This document shows positions 51,679-63,171 of a stretch of DNA of 64,000 bases, in pieces. Under the pieces are notes generated by a model that was not told the DNA's origin, did no database searches, and was given only the letters and a program-made list of their open reading frames with translations. Positions within the stretch are counted from its first letter, which is position 1; each line of letters starts with the position of its first letter. Source of the DNA: Epiperipatus broadwayi (lineage: Eukaryota; Onychophora; Udeonychophora; Euonychophora; Peripatidae); NCBI GenBank assembly GCA_028023455.1, contig JAQFVV010012404.1, positions 13,813,421-13,877,420 of the forward strand, written 5' to 3'. Both the position numbers and the translations under genes were made by a program.

Positions 51679-53579
51679 TGTAACGGACAAAAGATTTTGG
51701 ATTCACATATACTGCCACAAGGGCACCACTAGTCCAAAAATCAGAACTAGACATTTATTTTAAGGGTGGACAGGATATGCGAACCTGAATGTGCTGAACT
51801 AAATTCAGGGAAAAACCAAAGATCTTATGGATTGTTTAGACAATTGAGAAATAAAAGTATCAAGACAAACAACCAAATAAATTTAAACAATTTGAAAATT
51901 TTATTAAAAGTTGGACAATAGAATAAAGAAATCTAGTCACGAATACAAAAGTGACTTAGATTTGAATACACATATTTATCAGAGAGTGCACATGAATACG
52001 GCAAACATGAAAATATTAAATGCCTTGGCAGCAAAATTCTCTCACCTAAAATAAAAGAAATGGATAGAATAATATCTTCTTGCTGGCAATTTATAAAATT
52101 ACAAAAAAAAAAACAGCAACTTTAGTTTCCTGATTCAGAGATATGAAAACAGTTACAGTCTTGTAGGAAATCAATGAAACCAGTGCGGACGATCAATCAG
52201 TAGCATTCTAACTATTGATGTTATAACACCGCAGGACTGCTGCATATAATACTACTTTTAAAGAACATGTGGTTGATTTCACATATAAGACAGCAAAAAA
52301 AAATATATGATTATGATCTTACATAATCTAGAAAGAAATCTCTACTTTCAGAAAACAAGAACAATAAGGATGATAAATAACCAGCAAAAAGATTTGCAGT
52401 TTGCATAAAGTGCAAACTAAACGTATTTAAAATTAATTATTTTACGATAAGAACTAAGGGCAGGTGAGCATATAAAAATTATGAAAACTGCCAAAGCATT
52501 TGTAAAAGGTTAGTGAAATAAACAGAATACATATTAGGAATATAAAATATAATCTCATAACACACCCTCTGATAAATGAAAATTGCAAACCAACTTGGAA
52601 TCTTAAAACTAAAATTCCAAGACACACTATAAATACTATTAAAAGAAAATACTGATAATAAATAATTAAAATAATTAATACAACTTTATATCATACTTAT
52701 CATTAGATCAAGATTTAATTAAAAGCAATTTATTTACCCTGGCTAGAATAAGAAAATGTTTACATTATGGTAAAGTAGAGTTCACATAGTTTTCTGAAGA
52801 GTGTGCACTTTTGTATTAGTTCATACTTCAAGTATTTTTTCAGTGGCAAGGTAGAGGTATAGAAGTTCTGGTTTCTTCTAGATGTTCATGACATGACTGA
52901 AGGAGAGTTGGAAGTTAGAGATTCATCCTTTGTTTAAGTTAGCAAAACATCTTGATGATGGCAACACTCAGAGCAGTAGATTTGGATATCTTGTAAAGCA
53001 ACAAAGTCTGTTAATAATTACAAGTTTTTAGAAGAAATTAAATGTCTGAACTGCTATCCAAAATGGTATGAATCTCAGCAAGCTATAATCAAAGCGTGTA
53101 CAGAATACCGAATCTCTCACTTTGAAACAGCTAAACTCCTATCCCAAAATTTGCGGGGTCATTTATACTTGCCTACATTTCCCATGAAAACCTTTCCTGT
53201 TGTCAGATTCTGCACCTAAGGACAGGGTAAATCTTAATCTACTGCTCAATCTAATTTAAGAATTGTAACCAGGGATTATAAAATTAAATCTCCACTTTTA
53301 GAATGAGTAGAATAAAAGCAATAAGAATGTAATTAGCAAGCTTGCCTGTTTTTAATCAAATTGATTAAAAACAAGCAGTGAAAGTAAGCTATTTTAAAAT
53401 CAATTCTATAAAAATTAAAATAATCTATTTTAAATATAACCGAGTATGTGTTTTAATACAATTACTGTTTTTAAATAATTAATAAAAAAAATTTTTTTTC
53501 AACATTAGAGACTTAACGAAAATTAAAAGTTTTTAATTTTGGCAGTAAAAAACCTTGAATCAGATATCAATCCGGTTTA
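51679..53579 (-). mobile_element. Candidate solo LTR (unit Z)
   Basis: It starts tgtaacggac after (TA)n and ends ccggttta before (TA)n, imperfectly inverted. An acaagggcaccactag block near the left end matches one in unit W. On the - strand TATAAAT at 53161-53167 lies about 410 bp inside the right end, a similar offset to the TATA boxes of the solo LTR at 36437 and of unit X, so the - strand is the likelier transcribed strand. No ORF is present. Confidence 0.45.
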
Positions 53580-54489
53580 ATATATATATTGAAATGTTAT
53601 GTATATATTGAAATGATTAATTTCACAGGAATTTATTTCATTGATGTATATTTTAAGTAGATCTATGGAAAAGAAATTTTATTTAATAGTTTATTTAATG
53701 TGTTTAAAGTATTTTATTATTATCATTAATTAAATTGTGCACTCTTTATTCATTTAAATAAAAAGTTATTTTATTAAACTATAATTTAAAAAGAAAGTTA
53801 ATTTATTTATAATTGTATAAAATATTCCTTTTAATAAAATCATTTCTGTTGCATTTAAAATATTAATCTGTAATGAACTGATATTATTTTTTATTAAATA
53901 TTCTGAATTATAAACTGCAAAATAATTTATTGTTCTGTTGGTATTTTTTCAAGAATAACTTCTTGATATTGATTGAACACATGGGCAGATTGGATAGTCA
54001 GCCTTTAAAAAGAAAAGTACTAAATTTGAAGCTCTTAAAAATGACTTGCTGATTGTATATTGTTTTTCAATCTCAAAAGGTGGATAAGAATTTTAATAAA
54101 TAATTTATTATTATATTTATTCATTAAATATGAAAAGGAAAATGTTTCAAACCACCAATTTCTGAAAAAAATATATTCTCTTCAATTTTGTACAGGTTTA
54201 TATTTAAAATGGAATGATATAATAAAAGAATCACTTTATAGGATCTTTAATAAATTATAGAATGAAAATAGAATTTTACTGTTAAATAAATTACAGTAAA
54301 TAAAAACAATTTATAAATCTTTATTGAATATTTTTTTAAAATAATAAACTATTTTTATGTAAGCATTTTTATACCACAATTCAAAACATCAATTCTTAAA
54401 TATTGTCTAAATTATTATATCTATTGATAAAATATGTATTTAAATTAACATGTTAAAATATTTTATTAAAATGTTCAAAATATATGCTA
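53580..54489. other. AT-rich sequence without genes
   Basis: Only (TA)n and A/T tracts are seen. The 66-codon frame at 54060-54260 has no recognisable domain. Confidence 0.6.
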
Positions 54490-54690
54490 TCTTGATAGAA
54501 AATTGAGCACTGATTATATATGTGTGTGGAAGATGATGATCTGGATCATTTGATGAGTGGTGGTTCAGCATATGTATATTGAAGATCATTTATCTTTTTT
54601 GCTTGTATATGGACATGTGTATTAGTTGTATAAGATGGAATGAATGTTAAAGGGAGTTTAAAAGTCTGAGTTCAAATCCCCTATAATTAC
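54490..54690 (+). repeat. Dispersed copy of the 28-29 kb repeat
   Basis: The order gagcactgattatatatgtg, gatgatctgga, gatgagtggtggttcagca, tgtattag and gtctgagttcaaatccccta matches the right-hand orientation of the cluster at 28128-29735. It is single and more diverged, so the family is dispersed and not a local duplication. Confidence 0.75.
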
Positions 54691-54799
54691 ATCTAGCTTA
54701 AAAGTATATACAATAAATTTATGTTAAATGATTATAATTAAACAAATGTTTTACTAGATGTATTTTTATTAATTATCTATCCTGTACAGTTTAACATAA

Positions 54800-54870
54800 T
54801 TAATAAAGCATCTGACTTGAGATCATGAGGTCCTAGGATCCATTCTGATACTCACAGATCTGGTATTTGA
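54800..54870 (+). repeat. tRNA-derived SINE fragment, degenerate
   Basis: The string gcatctgacttgagatcatg followed by aggtcctaggatccattc resembles the anticodon-arm and T-arm part of a tRNA-like SINE head, with a decayed B box. No complete cloverleaf can be drawn. Confidence 0.4.
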
Positions 54871-57800
54871 ACTTCTTAAGAACTCTTAAGCAATAAAGTC
54901 ATAAGCCTTTCTTTTTTTATAAATTATCTAATTTTAATTGAATAAAATAATGTATAAACAGCTTATAAAGGATAGAACAAATTTGAGTTAAGAGAATATT
55001 TTTAATAAATGGGAGACTATCTTTTAGATGATATTTGTGGTTTTAACAATTAACCTGAAGTTGCAATAAAGAAGCAGATAATTTCTATTTTTAAATGGCT
55101 AATTAAACTAAAGCCATGCAAAGCTAGCAGAACCAAAAGACTTGTATTGGATGTCTACACCATCATCATGGTGTTGCTGAGGAATAATCTGACAACATTA
55201 CAAAAAAGGGCCTTGAAGTTTTATTAGCTAAAGCTACAGACTATCAATTATTTGCACTGGAAAATTAATGAATTACTGCCAGAAAACAACCAAATTTAAT
55301 TAAAAATATAATGCTAAAATATTTTCAATGTCACAAATAAATCCATATCTTCATGAACTTCATAAAAAACATTTTTCAATTCAGATAAATCTCCCTACAC
55401 AATATTTATAACCATAATATTTTCATGTCACACATCATTGTATGTTGAATACATTCATGCAGTTAACATATGCAAGCATAGATGAAATCTGTAATTGATT
55501 TAAAATAAAATTATTCTATTAATTGTTACTTTAAAGATCTTTTTAGGTTTTAGTTTAATACATATAAATATTGAATAAATTCAAATAGATTCATTAAAAA
55601 ATCATTTATTTTTAATTAATTAAATAAGAAAAACAGAATAAAGATGTAAAAAAGGAGAAATGTTTGATTTGATCTTGATTAAATACTTTATCAGTATTAT
55701 TTATTTAATTTCTCCAAAATAACTGAAGTTTTTGTAATTAAATAAATAATTGCATTTTATAAAATATTAATCTTTTTATTATTATTTTTATCAATTTATT
55801 ATTTCTTATAAAAATCTGTTAATTCTAGATTTATTAAATTTTATATATATATTATCCAAGTCTAATGGGATTAGGGAATGTGTTTAAAGTACACATGATA
55901 AATCATCTAGCTTTCAAAGAAAAAGAAATATCCTTTTGATAATCTGAGTAATGATGATACCCTGCTTTAAAATATTCATTGACTAATAATGTCATTGGCA
56001 TTTCATGCAAAGCAAACACATATCACATATTTGTCATTTACTCATATGGATTTAGTTTCTTTTCGTTTTTATTCTGATTATCAATATTATTATTTGTACT
56101 TTATGTGATCATCAATTATCGCACCCATACATATTAGTATACCCATTGCAATCTGCTTCCATCTTTATACACAGACCCTCATATATATATATATCTTTTC
56201 ATTGATTTTTTTCATTTTTATAGCAACAATTTTTTTTGCAGAAGAAAGATTTATTCATCAAGACATAATAATCGTAGGTTTTGATAAGTGCCACTGCTTG
56301 CTCTCTCTTCTTCATTGATACAATTTATTCTAGAATCTCATAGTTAAAAGTTAATTGTATACTTCAATAATTTTAAAATTTAGTTAATTTTTTTTTCTAT
56401 TTATAATAGGATTTTTAAAAAAAATATTGAATTTTTTTTTTCGTTGGACTTTAAAAAAATATAAATTTAGAATTTTATATGCACATAAATATTAAACTTA
56501 AGTTAAAAATTAATTCAAATTACATTTTAAAAATAATATTAAAAACACAGTTATGTTCACTTGAGAAATTTTTTTAATTAGAATTAAATATTTCATAAAG
56601 TTTAATTTTAATTTTGCCTATTCTAATACGTAATTATATTATTTACTTCTTTTCTTTAATTAAGTAATTAAAAAAATCTAATAAATTAAGTAAATTTTTT
56701 TCATTTTTCTAAAAAAAAAAAAATAGAGGCTTAGTTTGCATATAATAAAGTTTATTTATTCATAATTCTTTATTTTGCATTTTTAAGTTAAAAAATAAGA
56801 AATAAAAGAAATTATTTTAATTTTATGGTTTTCATTTAATAAAAAGCATTTCAAGATAGAAATAAACAAGAAATCAAATAGAGTCGATAAGGACACAATT
56901 GCTTCCATTGCAATATTAGATTGAAGCCAAAATAATAAAAATAAATAGCATGTCTTTTTGAAGTGAGCTTTTGCTTTAGCCATATTTTATTTCTAATAGT
57001 AAATAAAAGATCGTGGTTTAATTTTTAAAATCAATATGAAGGTAAAAAAATTATCAGTTTGACCAGTCAATTGTAAACATTCTTTTATAATACACATTTG
57101 GGGTAATAGCTTAAAATAGGTATGCAGTGTTTCACAATCATGCCAAATCTCATTTTTAACTACCTCTCCCAAGTTTTATATCAATATTAAAGTGAACTTT
57201 CATCATTTCCTTGTGGACAAGATCCATTAGTTAATAATAGTGGTGTGGTTAAGACTATACTTGTTTGATCATCTATTGTATGAAAAGAACAAAGAAAAGC
57301 TACCATATTAAATATATGTAGAAACATATCTAATAAATAACATAAACATTTTTATAGTACTGACATCCATATATTTGTTTGTGTATGTTAAAATGAGTAT
57401 TTCATAAAATACAGCTATAAAAGATGCATTTTTGGGTGCATTTATATGTAATTAACAATAATATTATATGAATATTGTGAATAAATTGGAGCTGCCATTA
57501 TCTGTGGAAAAAATATTGAAATTAAAAACATTAAATAGATATTATGAGAAATGCATGGAACAAGATTAAACATTTATTTAACAACAACAAAAAAAAATTA
57601 ATGCAAAAAGGGATGACATGACAGTAGGTAAATAATCTGATACAATATTGATAGTTGTTTTGATTAATAGATTATAATAATTTTTTTCCCCACATGGGAG
57701 ATAAATTGATATTATCATCTCTTTTTTGAGAATCTTGAAGGCCTTTCTTATTTTTCTTTAGTGATAAGTGTCATATCTTATTAGGATCTTGGTTTTTAAA

Positions 57801-58006
57801 ATATTAATTATGTATGACTGGTGCCCAACTGCTGATAATAACTGCTTCTTTATTTCATTAGAATCTTCATTTCAACAACTTTAATGCAATGATTTTCTTA
57901 TAATCACATAAATTCTCTGGACCAAAATAAAGGTAGGATTAGAATATCAGATTATACACTTATTATCACACTCTTTCTTCATATGCTGGAAAATATATTT
58001 TATATA
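54871..58006. other. AT-rich sequence without genes
   Basis: No gene, promoter or repeat family was recognised. There are many short homopolymer runs. Confidence 0.6.
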
Positions 58007-58612
58007 TGTTATATATAGAGAGTAATAACAATATAGAATAATAACAATTGACCATGGTTGTAGATTGTCACGCTAATTTTCTTAACTAAAACAACTAGCA
58101 TATATAAAATGAAACAAGCCAGTGGAACCCGGATCTAATGTTTGAAAGATATGGGTCACCAACTTCTCCAAAAATATAAAGAAAAAATGAGACCAAGACA
58201 TGACAGGTATATAAAGAAAAGACAAAAAACTCTCTGTCTTTTTTCCTGCTACAGTGGCCAGCAGGTGTGTGTTCAAGAGGACTTAAAATCCCAGGTTATT
58301 GGTGCCTGTAGGTAATCCAGCCAACTAAGACCTTAAACAAATCATACCAATCTTTTATTATTTTACAACACCCAACTGGTCTCTTCATGATAATCAATAG
58401 ATGCCGGTCTCAGGTAGCATGAACTTTCCTTATAAATTGTTTGTACTCGGGGTAGTTATAGAATATTAAAATTCTCAAAGTTATGCATTGATATCTACAT
58501 ATTATACTATATAATAACTTTTTGATATATTAAACTATTATATTTCATACCTTGTCTCTGTTTACTAAACCAAATTTATCATTGCTGATCAGTATATGAA
58601 AGCTGGGATACA
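58007..58612 (+). repeat. 5' LTR (606 bp)
   Basis: It begins tgttatatatagag and ends gctgggataca. A TATATAAAG string at 58208-58216 is the likely promoter, followed by ctctctgtctttttcctgct as the probable start of R. Confidence 0.88.
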
Positions 58613-58622
58613 AAAAATTAAG

Positions 58623-58635
58623 TGGCACAGTCAGG
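58623..58635 (+). other. Primer-binding site
   Basis: TGGCACAGTCAGG lies 10 bp after the 5' LTR. It differs from TGGCGCAGTCGG, the common Gypsy site complementary to a tRNA-Ser 3' end, only by G-to-A changes at CpG positions, the usual decay of methylated CpG. Confidence 0.6.
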
Positions 58636-58859
58636 AGTAAACCTTGTAAACAGGGGAGGAAGGATTTTTAGGAAATAGCATCCTAACAAAAATCAAATGG
58701 TTAGATTCATACTAAAAGTGTATTCAATTGGTCAAAATAGCATAGGAGAATTCAGTGTAGATAACATGTCAGAATAGCCATTATATATAACCCAAATAGA
58801 AATTTTTTATCTTGAATGGGATAGATGATAATAAAAAGAAATTTGTAGCAATCATGTCT

Positions 58860-59391
58860 TTCGCGGGCAAGAGGGTTATCGAAGTCATAAGTAAATATTT
58901 TGAACTACAATTGCCTGAGAAGGTAAATGTGAAAAAGTAATTAAAAAATTATATGAACATTTTAGCTCATGTCCCTCTCATCATATTGTGAGATTAACCC
59001 TACATAATAGGAAGCAACTAAAGAGTGAGAAAATAAAAGAGTATAATTTAGATTTGAAAGAATTAGCTAAAGATTGTGGGTATGGTAATTTTGTAGAGGA
59101 AATTCTTATGGATCAATTACTCTGGGGCCTAGTGGATGACAGGCTTAGGCAACAATTGTTAATAGAACCAGAATTAACATATGAAATGGCCATTAAAAAG
59201 GGCATGGCATACGAGCTCATTTTGGAGCAAGCTCAGGTTTTTAGAGCAAGGTCAGAAGAAAATGCAAAAATGGGCATTTTTAAAACAAGTAGTGAGAATG
59301 GTATCCCTGTGAGTCAAAAAGTAAAAACAACACTAAACTTACTTGTTACTGTTGTGGTAAATTAGGTCATACAAAGAAAGAGTGCAAATAG
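58860..59391 (+). pseudogene. Gag fossil with CCHC zinc knuckle
   Basis: Gag would package the element RNA. The best stretch (58988-59340) contains LKELAKDCGYGNFVEEI, DQLLWGLVDDRLRQQLL and ELTYEMAIKKGMAYE, matching the capsid of Mag-type elements. A frame change near 59330 leads into CYCCGKLGHTKKEC (59344-59385), a perfect CX2CX4HX4C knuckle, and then a TAG at 59389. A Met at 58856 may belong to the original N-terminus, but stops intervene before 58988. A G9 run at 59415 follows, at the gag-pol junction. Confidence 0.85.
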
Positions 59392-59510
59392 AACAAAAAC
59401 TCATGTTTCAAATGGGGGGGGGGGCAATTGGTGGTAGTGTGCAAAAAAGAGGATATAATGGAAAACACTATGTCAGAAAGTAGGGGAGGAAAATTAATAA
59501 AAAAAAAACC

Positions 59511-59948
59511 ATGATTAAAAATCTATATGTAAAAGAGATATATCAGTTTATGATTAAAGTAAAAATTCAGGAAAAGGAAATAGAAATGGAAATAGACAGT
59601 GGTTCAGCCATTTCTATAATGTCTCTTACAGATTGGGAGAGCTTGTCAGCAACTAATTTGAAGAGTTCACTAGAGAGAACAAGTATTAGAGTGAATGATG
59701 TAAATGGCTGTGAGCTTAAAATTTGTGGCCAGGTTACAGCCCCAATCAAGTATAACTGTAAAAAACAAAATCTATTGTTATATATTGTAAAATCAAAAAT
59801 TAACCCCATTATAGAGAGAGATTGGTTTCACAAATTAGGAATACAAATCAATATTATAAAAGAGATTTCTTTAGAACAGAAAATAACTAGAAAATGCCCA
59901 GAGCTTTTTAATAAAGAATTAGGATTAATACAAAACTTGTCAAAATAG
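59511..59948 (+). pseudogene. Retropepsin-like protease and linker
   Basis: This 145-codon frame is the longest intact piece of the element. It carries the aspartic protease active site as EIDSGSAISIM (Asp29, Ser30, Gly31) and a later NPIIERDWFHKLG, where active family members have a GRDWL-like motif. The enzyme would mature Gag-Pol. It ends 14 bp before the RT frame, so a frame change separates the two. Confidence 0.85.
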
Positions 59949-59962
59949 AATTACCAGAAATT

Positions 59963-61075
59963 GTGTGTCCAGTAGTTTTCAAACTGCAAAAATTTCCATT
60001 TGCACAAAGAGTGAAGGTTGAAGATAAACTAAAATCTTTAGTCAAAAAAGGAGTATTAATGCCCATCAAAATTTCTGATTGGGCTACCCAATTAGTAATA
60101 ATAATCAAACTGACTGGAGATGATAGGTTGTGTGGGGATTACTGGGTTACAATAAATAAATATTTAAATAGAGGAGCATACCCTGTCCCAAACATAAGGG
60201 AAATACTGGCAGGTCTACAAAACATTTCATATTTTGCCAAGTTAGATCTAAACTCTGCATTCCATCAGATTCATGTAATAGATAAATCAGTGGAAAAATT
60301 AGTGCTTATGACCCACATGGGCTTATATAAATGCAACTGACTACCATTTGGCATTTCTATAGTGCCAAATATTTTTCAAGCAAAGATTAATGCTTTATTA
60401 CAAGGTTTAGAGGGGAGTCATTCCATACTTCAATGATATACTCATCACAGCAAATTCAGAAGACAAGTTATAAGAAAGGCTCATCACTCTGTGTGAGAAA
60501 TTACAGAAATTATGTGTAAAACTGAACGCACAAAAGATCGTATGGATGGAAAAACAATTAACATTTTTAGGCCACTTGATTTCAGACAGGGGAAGAAACC
60601 ATCACCACAGAAAGTAATGGCAGTGAAGAATGCATCTCTACTGATCAATGTCAAACATCTGCAGGCATTTTTGGAATTGAACTTTTTCAAGTCTTTCTTG
60701 AAGAACAAGGCTGAGATTGCAAAACCCTTATATGACTTATTAAAAAAGAATCAAAAGTGGAAATTGGAAAAAGTGCATCAAGAGGCTTTCCAGCAAACAA
60801 AAGCCTTACTATTATTAGATAAACTGTTAGTGTATTATAATAGCACTTTAGCAGTATGCTTAACCACTGATGCATCTGAATGAGGAGTAGGAGAAGAACT
60901 ATCACATCTGTGCTACAAACGAGAGCACCCATTGCATATGCATCCAGGACCCTTTCAAAATCAGAAAAGATCTACAGCCAATTAGACAAAGAGGCATTGG
61001 CTATTATTTTTGGCCTTAAAAAATTCATCAATCCCTGCTTGGCAGAAACTTGTTTACAATAATTACTAATCACAA
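59963..61075 (+). pseudogene. Reverse transcriptase and RNase H fossil
   Basis: RT opens at 59963 with FPFAQRVKVEDKLKSLVKKG, then DDRLCGDYWVTINKYL, YPVPNIREILAGL and YFAKLDLNSAFHQI (motif A with its catalytic Asp). It stops at a TGA at 60338 and continues as LPFGISI. The YxDD site near 60437 reads YFND, so the first catalytic Asp is lost. A thumb/connection segment occupies about 60490-60720. RNase H includes TTDASE (about 60870), followed by an in-frame TGA, then IAYASRTLSKSEKIYSQLDK and EALAIIFGLKKF. At least four disruptions exclude activity. Confidence 0.87.
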
Positions 61076-61449
61076 ACCACTACTTGGGATTATGGGCCAT
61101 GATAGACTGGCACCTGACACATGATGTGTTGGAGAAATATTTTAGCAGGATATGACTATATACTCCAATATCAAAAAGGCTAGCACAAGCAGACATGCTA
61201 TCACAAATGCCAGATAAACAAGAGAAAATTAGTACAGAGGTTGAAATAAATTATATAGATGTATTAAACTCAGACATATTAAATAGTAAAAGGGTAGCAA
61301 ATTGGACAAATGCTGATCAGGGCTACCAGATATTAAAGTAATGGATTAAAAATGGATGGCCAGATTCAAGGCCTGAAAATGTTAATCCAAGTTTTTGGAA
61401 AATATAAATAAACTATCAACTTGTAAAGACTGTGTGCTAATGGGTGATC

Positions 61450-62530
61450 AGGTTGTCATTCCTATGTAGAGCAGACAAGTTTTAAATTTACTGCATGAAG
61501 GACACCCAGGGGTGGTATGAGCAAAAGCTCTAGCTCGTAGCTACATATGGTGACCGAAAATGTCAAGAGACATTGAGCCAAATATTAAAAAAATGTGCAC
61601 CATGTCAGAGACAGATGAATATGCCAACCAAAGATTACAACTCATGGCCAAAGACAACAACAGCTAGGCAAAGACTTCACATAGACCATGCTGGCTCAAT
61701 AAATGAGAAGATACTATTAGTGATTATCGATGTGTATTCAAAGTGGATAGAGTGTAGAATAGTGATGAAACCATTAAGATATTAAGTTCAGTATTTGCCT
61801 GCCATGGACTGCCAAAAACAATTGTGTCTGACAATAGAACGGCATTTACAGCTAAAGAAACTGAAGGATATTTCTAGAAGAATGGTATAAAACACATACA
61901 GATACTAGCTTACCACCCAGAGTTGAATGGACTGGCCGAAAAGGTGGTACAGAATATAGTGAAAGCCTTTTTAAAAACTAGATAACCAAGATCTCCAGAG
62001 GGCTATCAATGACACAATGCTACATCAACACTCAATGCTATTGACAGATATGGGAAAGTCACCAGTGAAATTACTAATGGGCAGGAAACTACACATTAAA
62101 TTATTATTACTGCTTCCAAATGCCACCGAAAAAATGGATAGCAAAAATTATAAATTTTTACAAAGGGAAATAGAGTTTGGATCCAGGATATGCTATGGAA
62201 AAAATGGGTAGAATGGATAATTACATGACTGTTATACCAGCACATAGTAATCATCCAGTTACAAGATGGCACAACATACAGAAGACACAAACTATCTCAG
62301 ACATTGCATGGTAGAAAAACTGCAAATGTTGACACATATTCAAGTGAAGTATGATTGCAGGACCAGGAAAAATTGGATATAGAGCGACAAGCAGAAACAG
62401 AAGAAGAGACAACACCTGACAATGATAAAATAGATGTGATTCCTGTGCCAAAGCTAGATGAAGGAACAATGGATATACGCTGAGCAAAAATGAAAATACA
62501 AAAGCCATACAAATTGAAAGACTATGTCTA
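61450..62530 (+). pseudogene. Integrase fossil
   Basis: The zinc-binding part is visible as LLHEGHPGV (about 61480) and KKCAPCQRQMNMP (about 61590). The core has RLHIDHAGSI (first Asp, about 61680), VSDNRTAFTAKE (second Asp, about 61830) and AYHPELNGLAEKVVQNIVKAF (Glu, about 61930), so the DDE triad survives while frames and stops break it. The C-terminal part to about 62530 is low in recognisable motif but holds KLDEGTMDIR and QKPYKLKDYV. Confidence 0.82.
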
Positions 62531-62554
62531 AATAATAGAAAAGCCATTTCTGGA

Positions 62555-62567
62555 GTAAGGGGAGGAG
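62555..62567 (+). other. Polypurine tract
   Basis: Purine-rich gtaaggggaggag lies immediately before the 3' LTR, as required for plus-strand priming. Confidence 0.75.
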
Positions 62568-63171
62568 TGTTTTGTATATAGATAATAACAATATAGAATA
62601 ATAACAATTAACAATGGTTGTAGATTGTCAAGCTAATTTTCTTAACTAAAACAACTAGCATATATAGAATGAAACAAGTCAGTGGAACCCGGATCTAACA
62701 ACTGACAGATACAGATTACCAACTACTCCAAAAATATAAAGAAAGAAAATAAAACTGAGACGTGACAGGTATATAAAGAAAAGACAAAAAACTCTCTGTC
62801 TTTTTTTCTGCTACAGTGGCCATCAGGTGTGTGTTCAAGAGGACTTAAAATCCCAGGTCATCGGTGCCTGTAGGTAATCCAGCCAACTAGGACCTTAAAC
62901 AGATCATACTGATTTTTTTATTATTTTACAATGCCCAACTGGGCTCTTTGTGATAATCAATAAATGCCGGTCTCAGGTAGCTTGAACTTTCCTTATAAAT
63001 TTTATATTTGGGGTAGTTATAGAATATTAAAATTCTCAAAGTTATGCATTGATGTCTACATATTATACTGTATATTAGCTATTTGATATATTAAACTATT
63101 ATATTCCATACCTTGTCTCTATTTACAAAGCCAAATTTATTATTGCTGATAAGTAGGCGAAAGCCAGGACA
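62568..63171 (+). repeat. 3' LTR (604 bp)
   Basis: It begins tgttttgtatatag and ends gccaggaca, and aligns along its length with 58007-58612. Confidence 0.88.

Larger units (their letters stand above)
58007..63171 (+). mobile_element. Ty3/Gypsy LTR retrotransposon, Mag-like lineage, decayed
   Basis: Two direct LTRs (58007-58612, 62568-63171) enclose a primer-binding site, gag with a zinc knuckle, protease, RT, RNase H and integrase in Gypsy order on the + strand, ending in a purine tract. The integrase string RLHIDHAGSI...VIIDVYSKWIE is of the type found in Mag/K02A2.6-like Gypsy elements. LTRs differ by several percent by eye and the coding frames carry many stops and frameshifts, so this copy is older than or as old as the giant-LTR element. 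The left edge abuts tatata, and (TA)n resumes at 63176; a clear target duplication cannot be assigned. Confidence 0.92.

Noticed and set aside
62017-62607. Short frames on both strands at the 3' end of the second Gypsy element
   Set aside because: They are out-of-frame or antisense to the decayed integrase and have no independent evidence.
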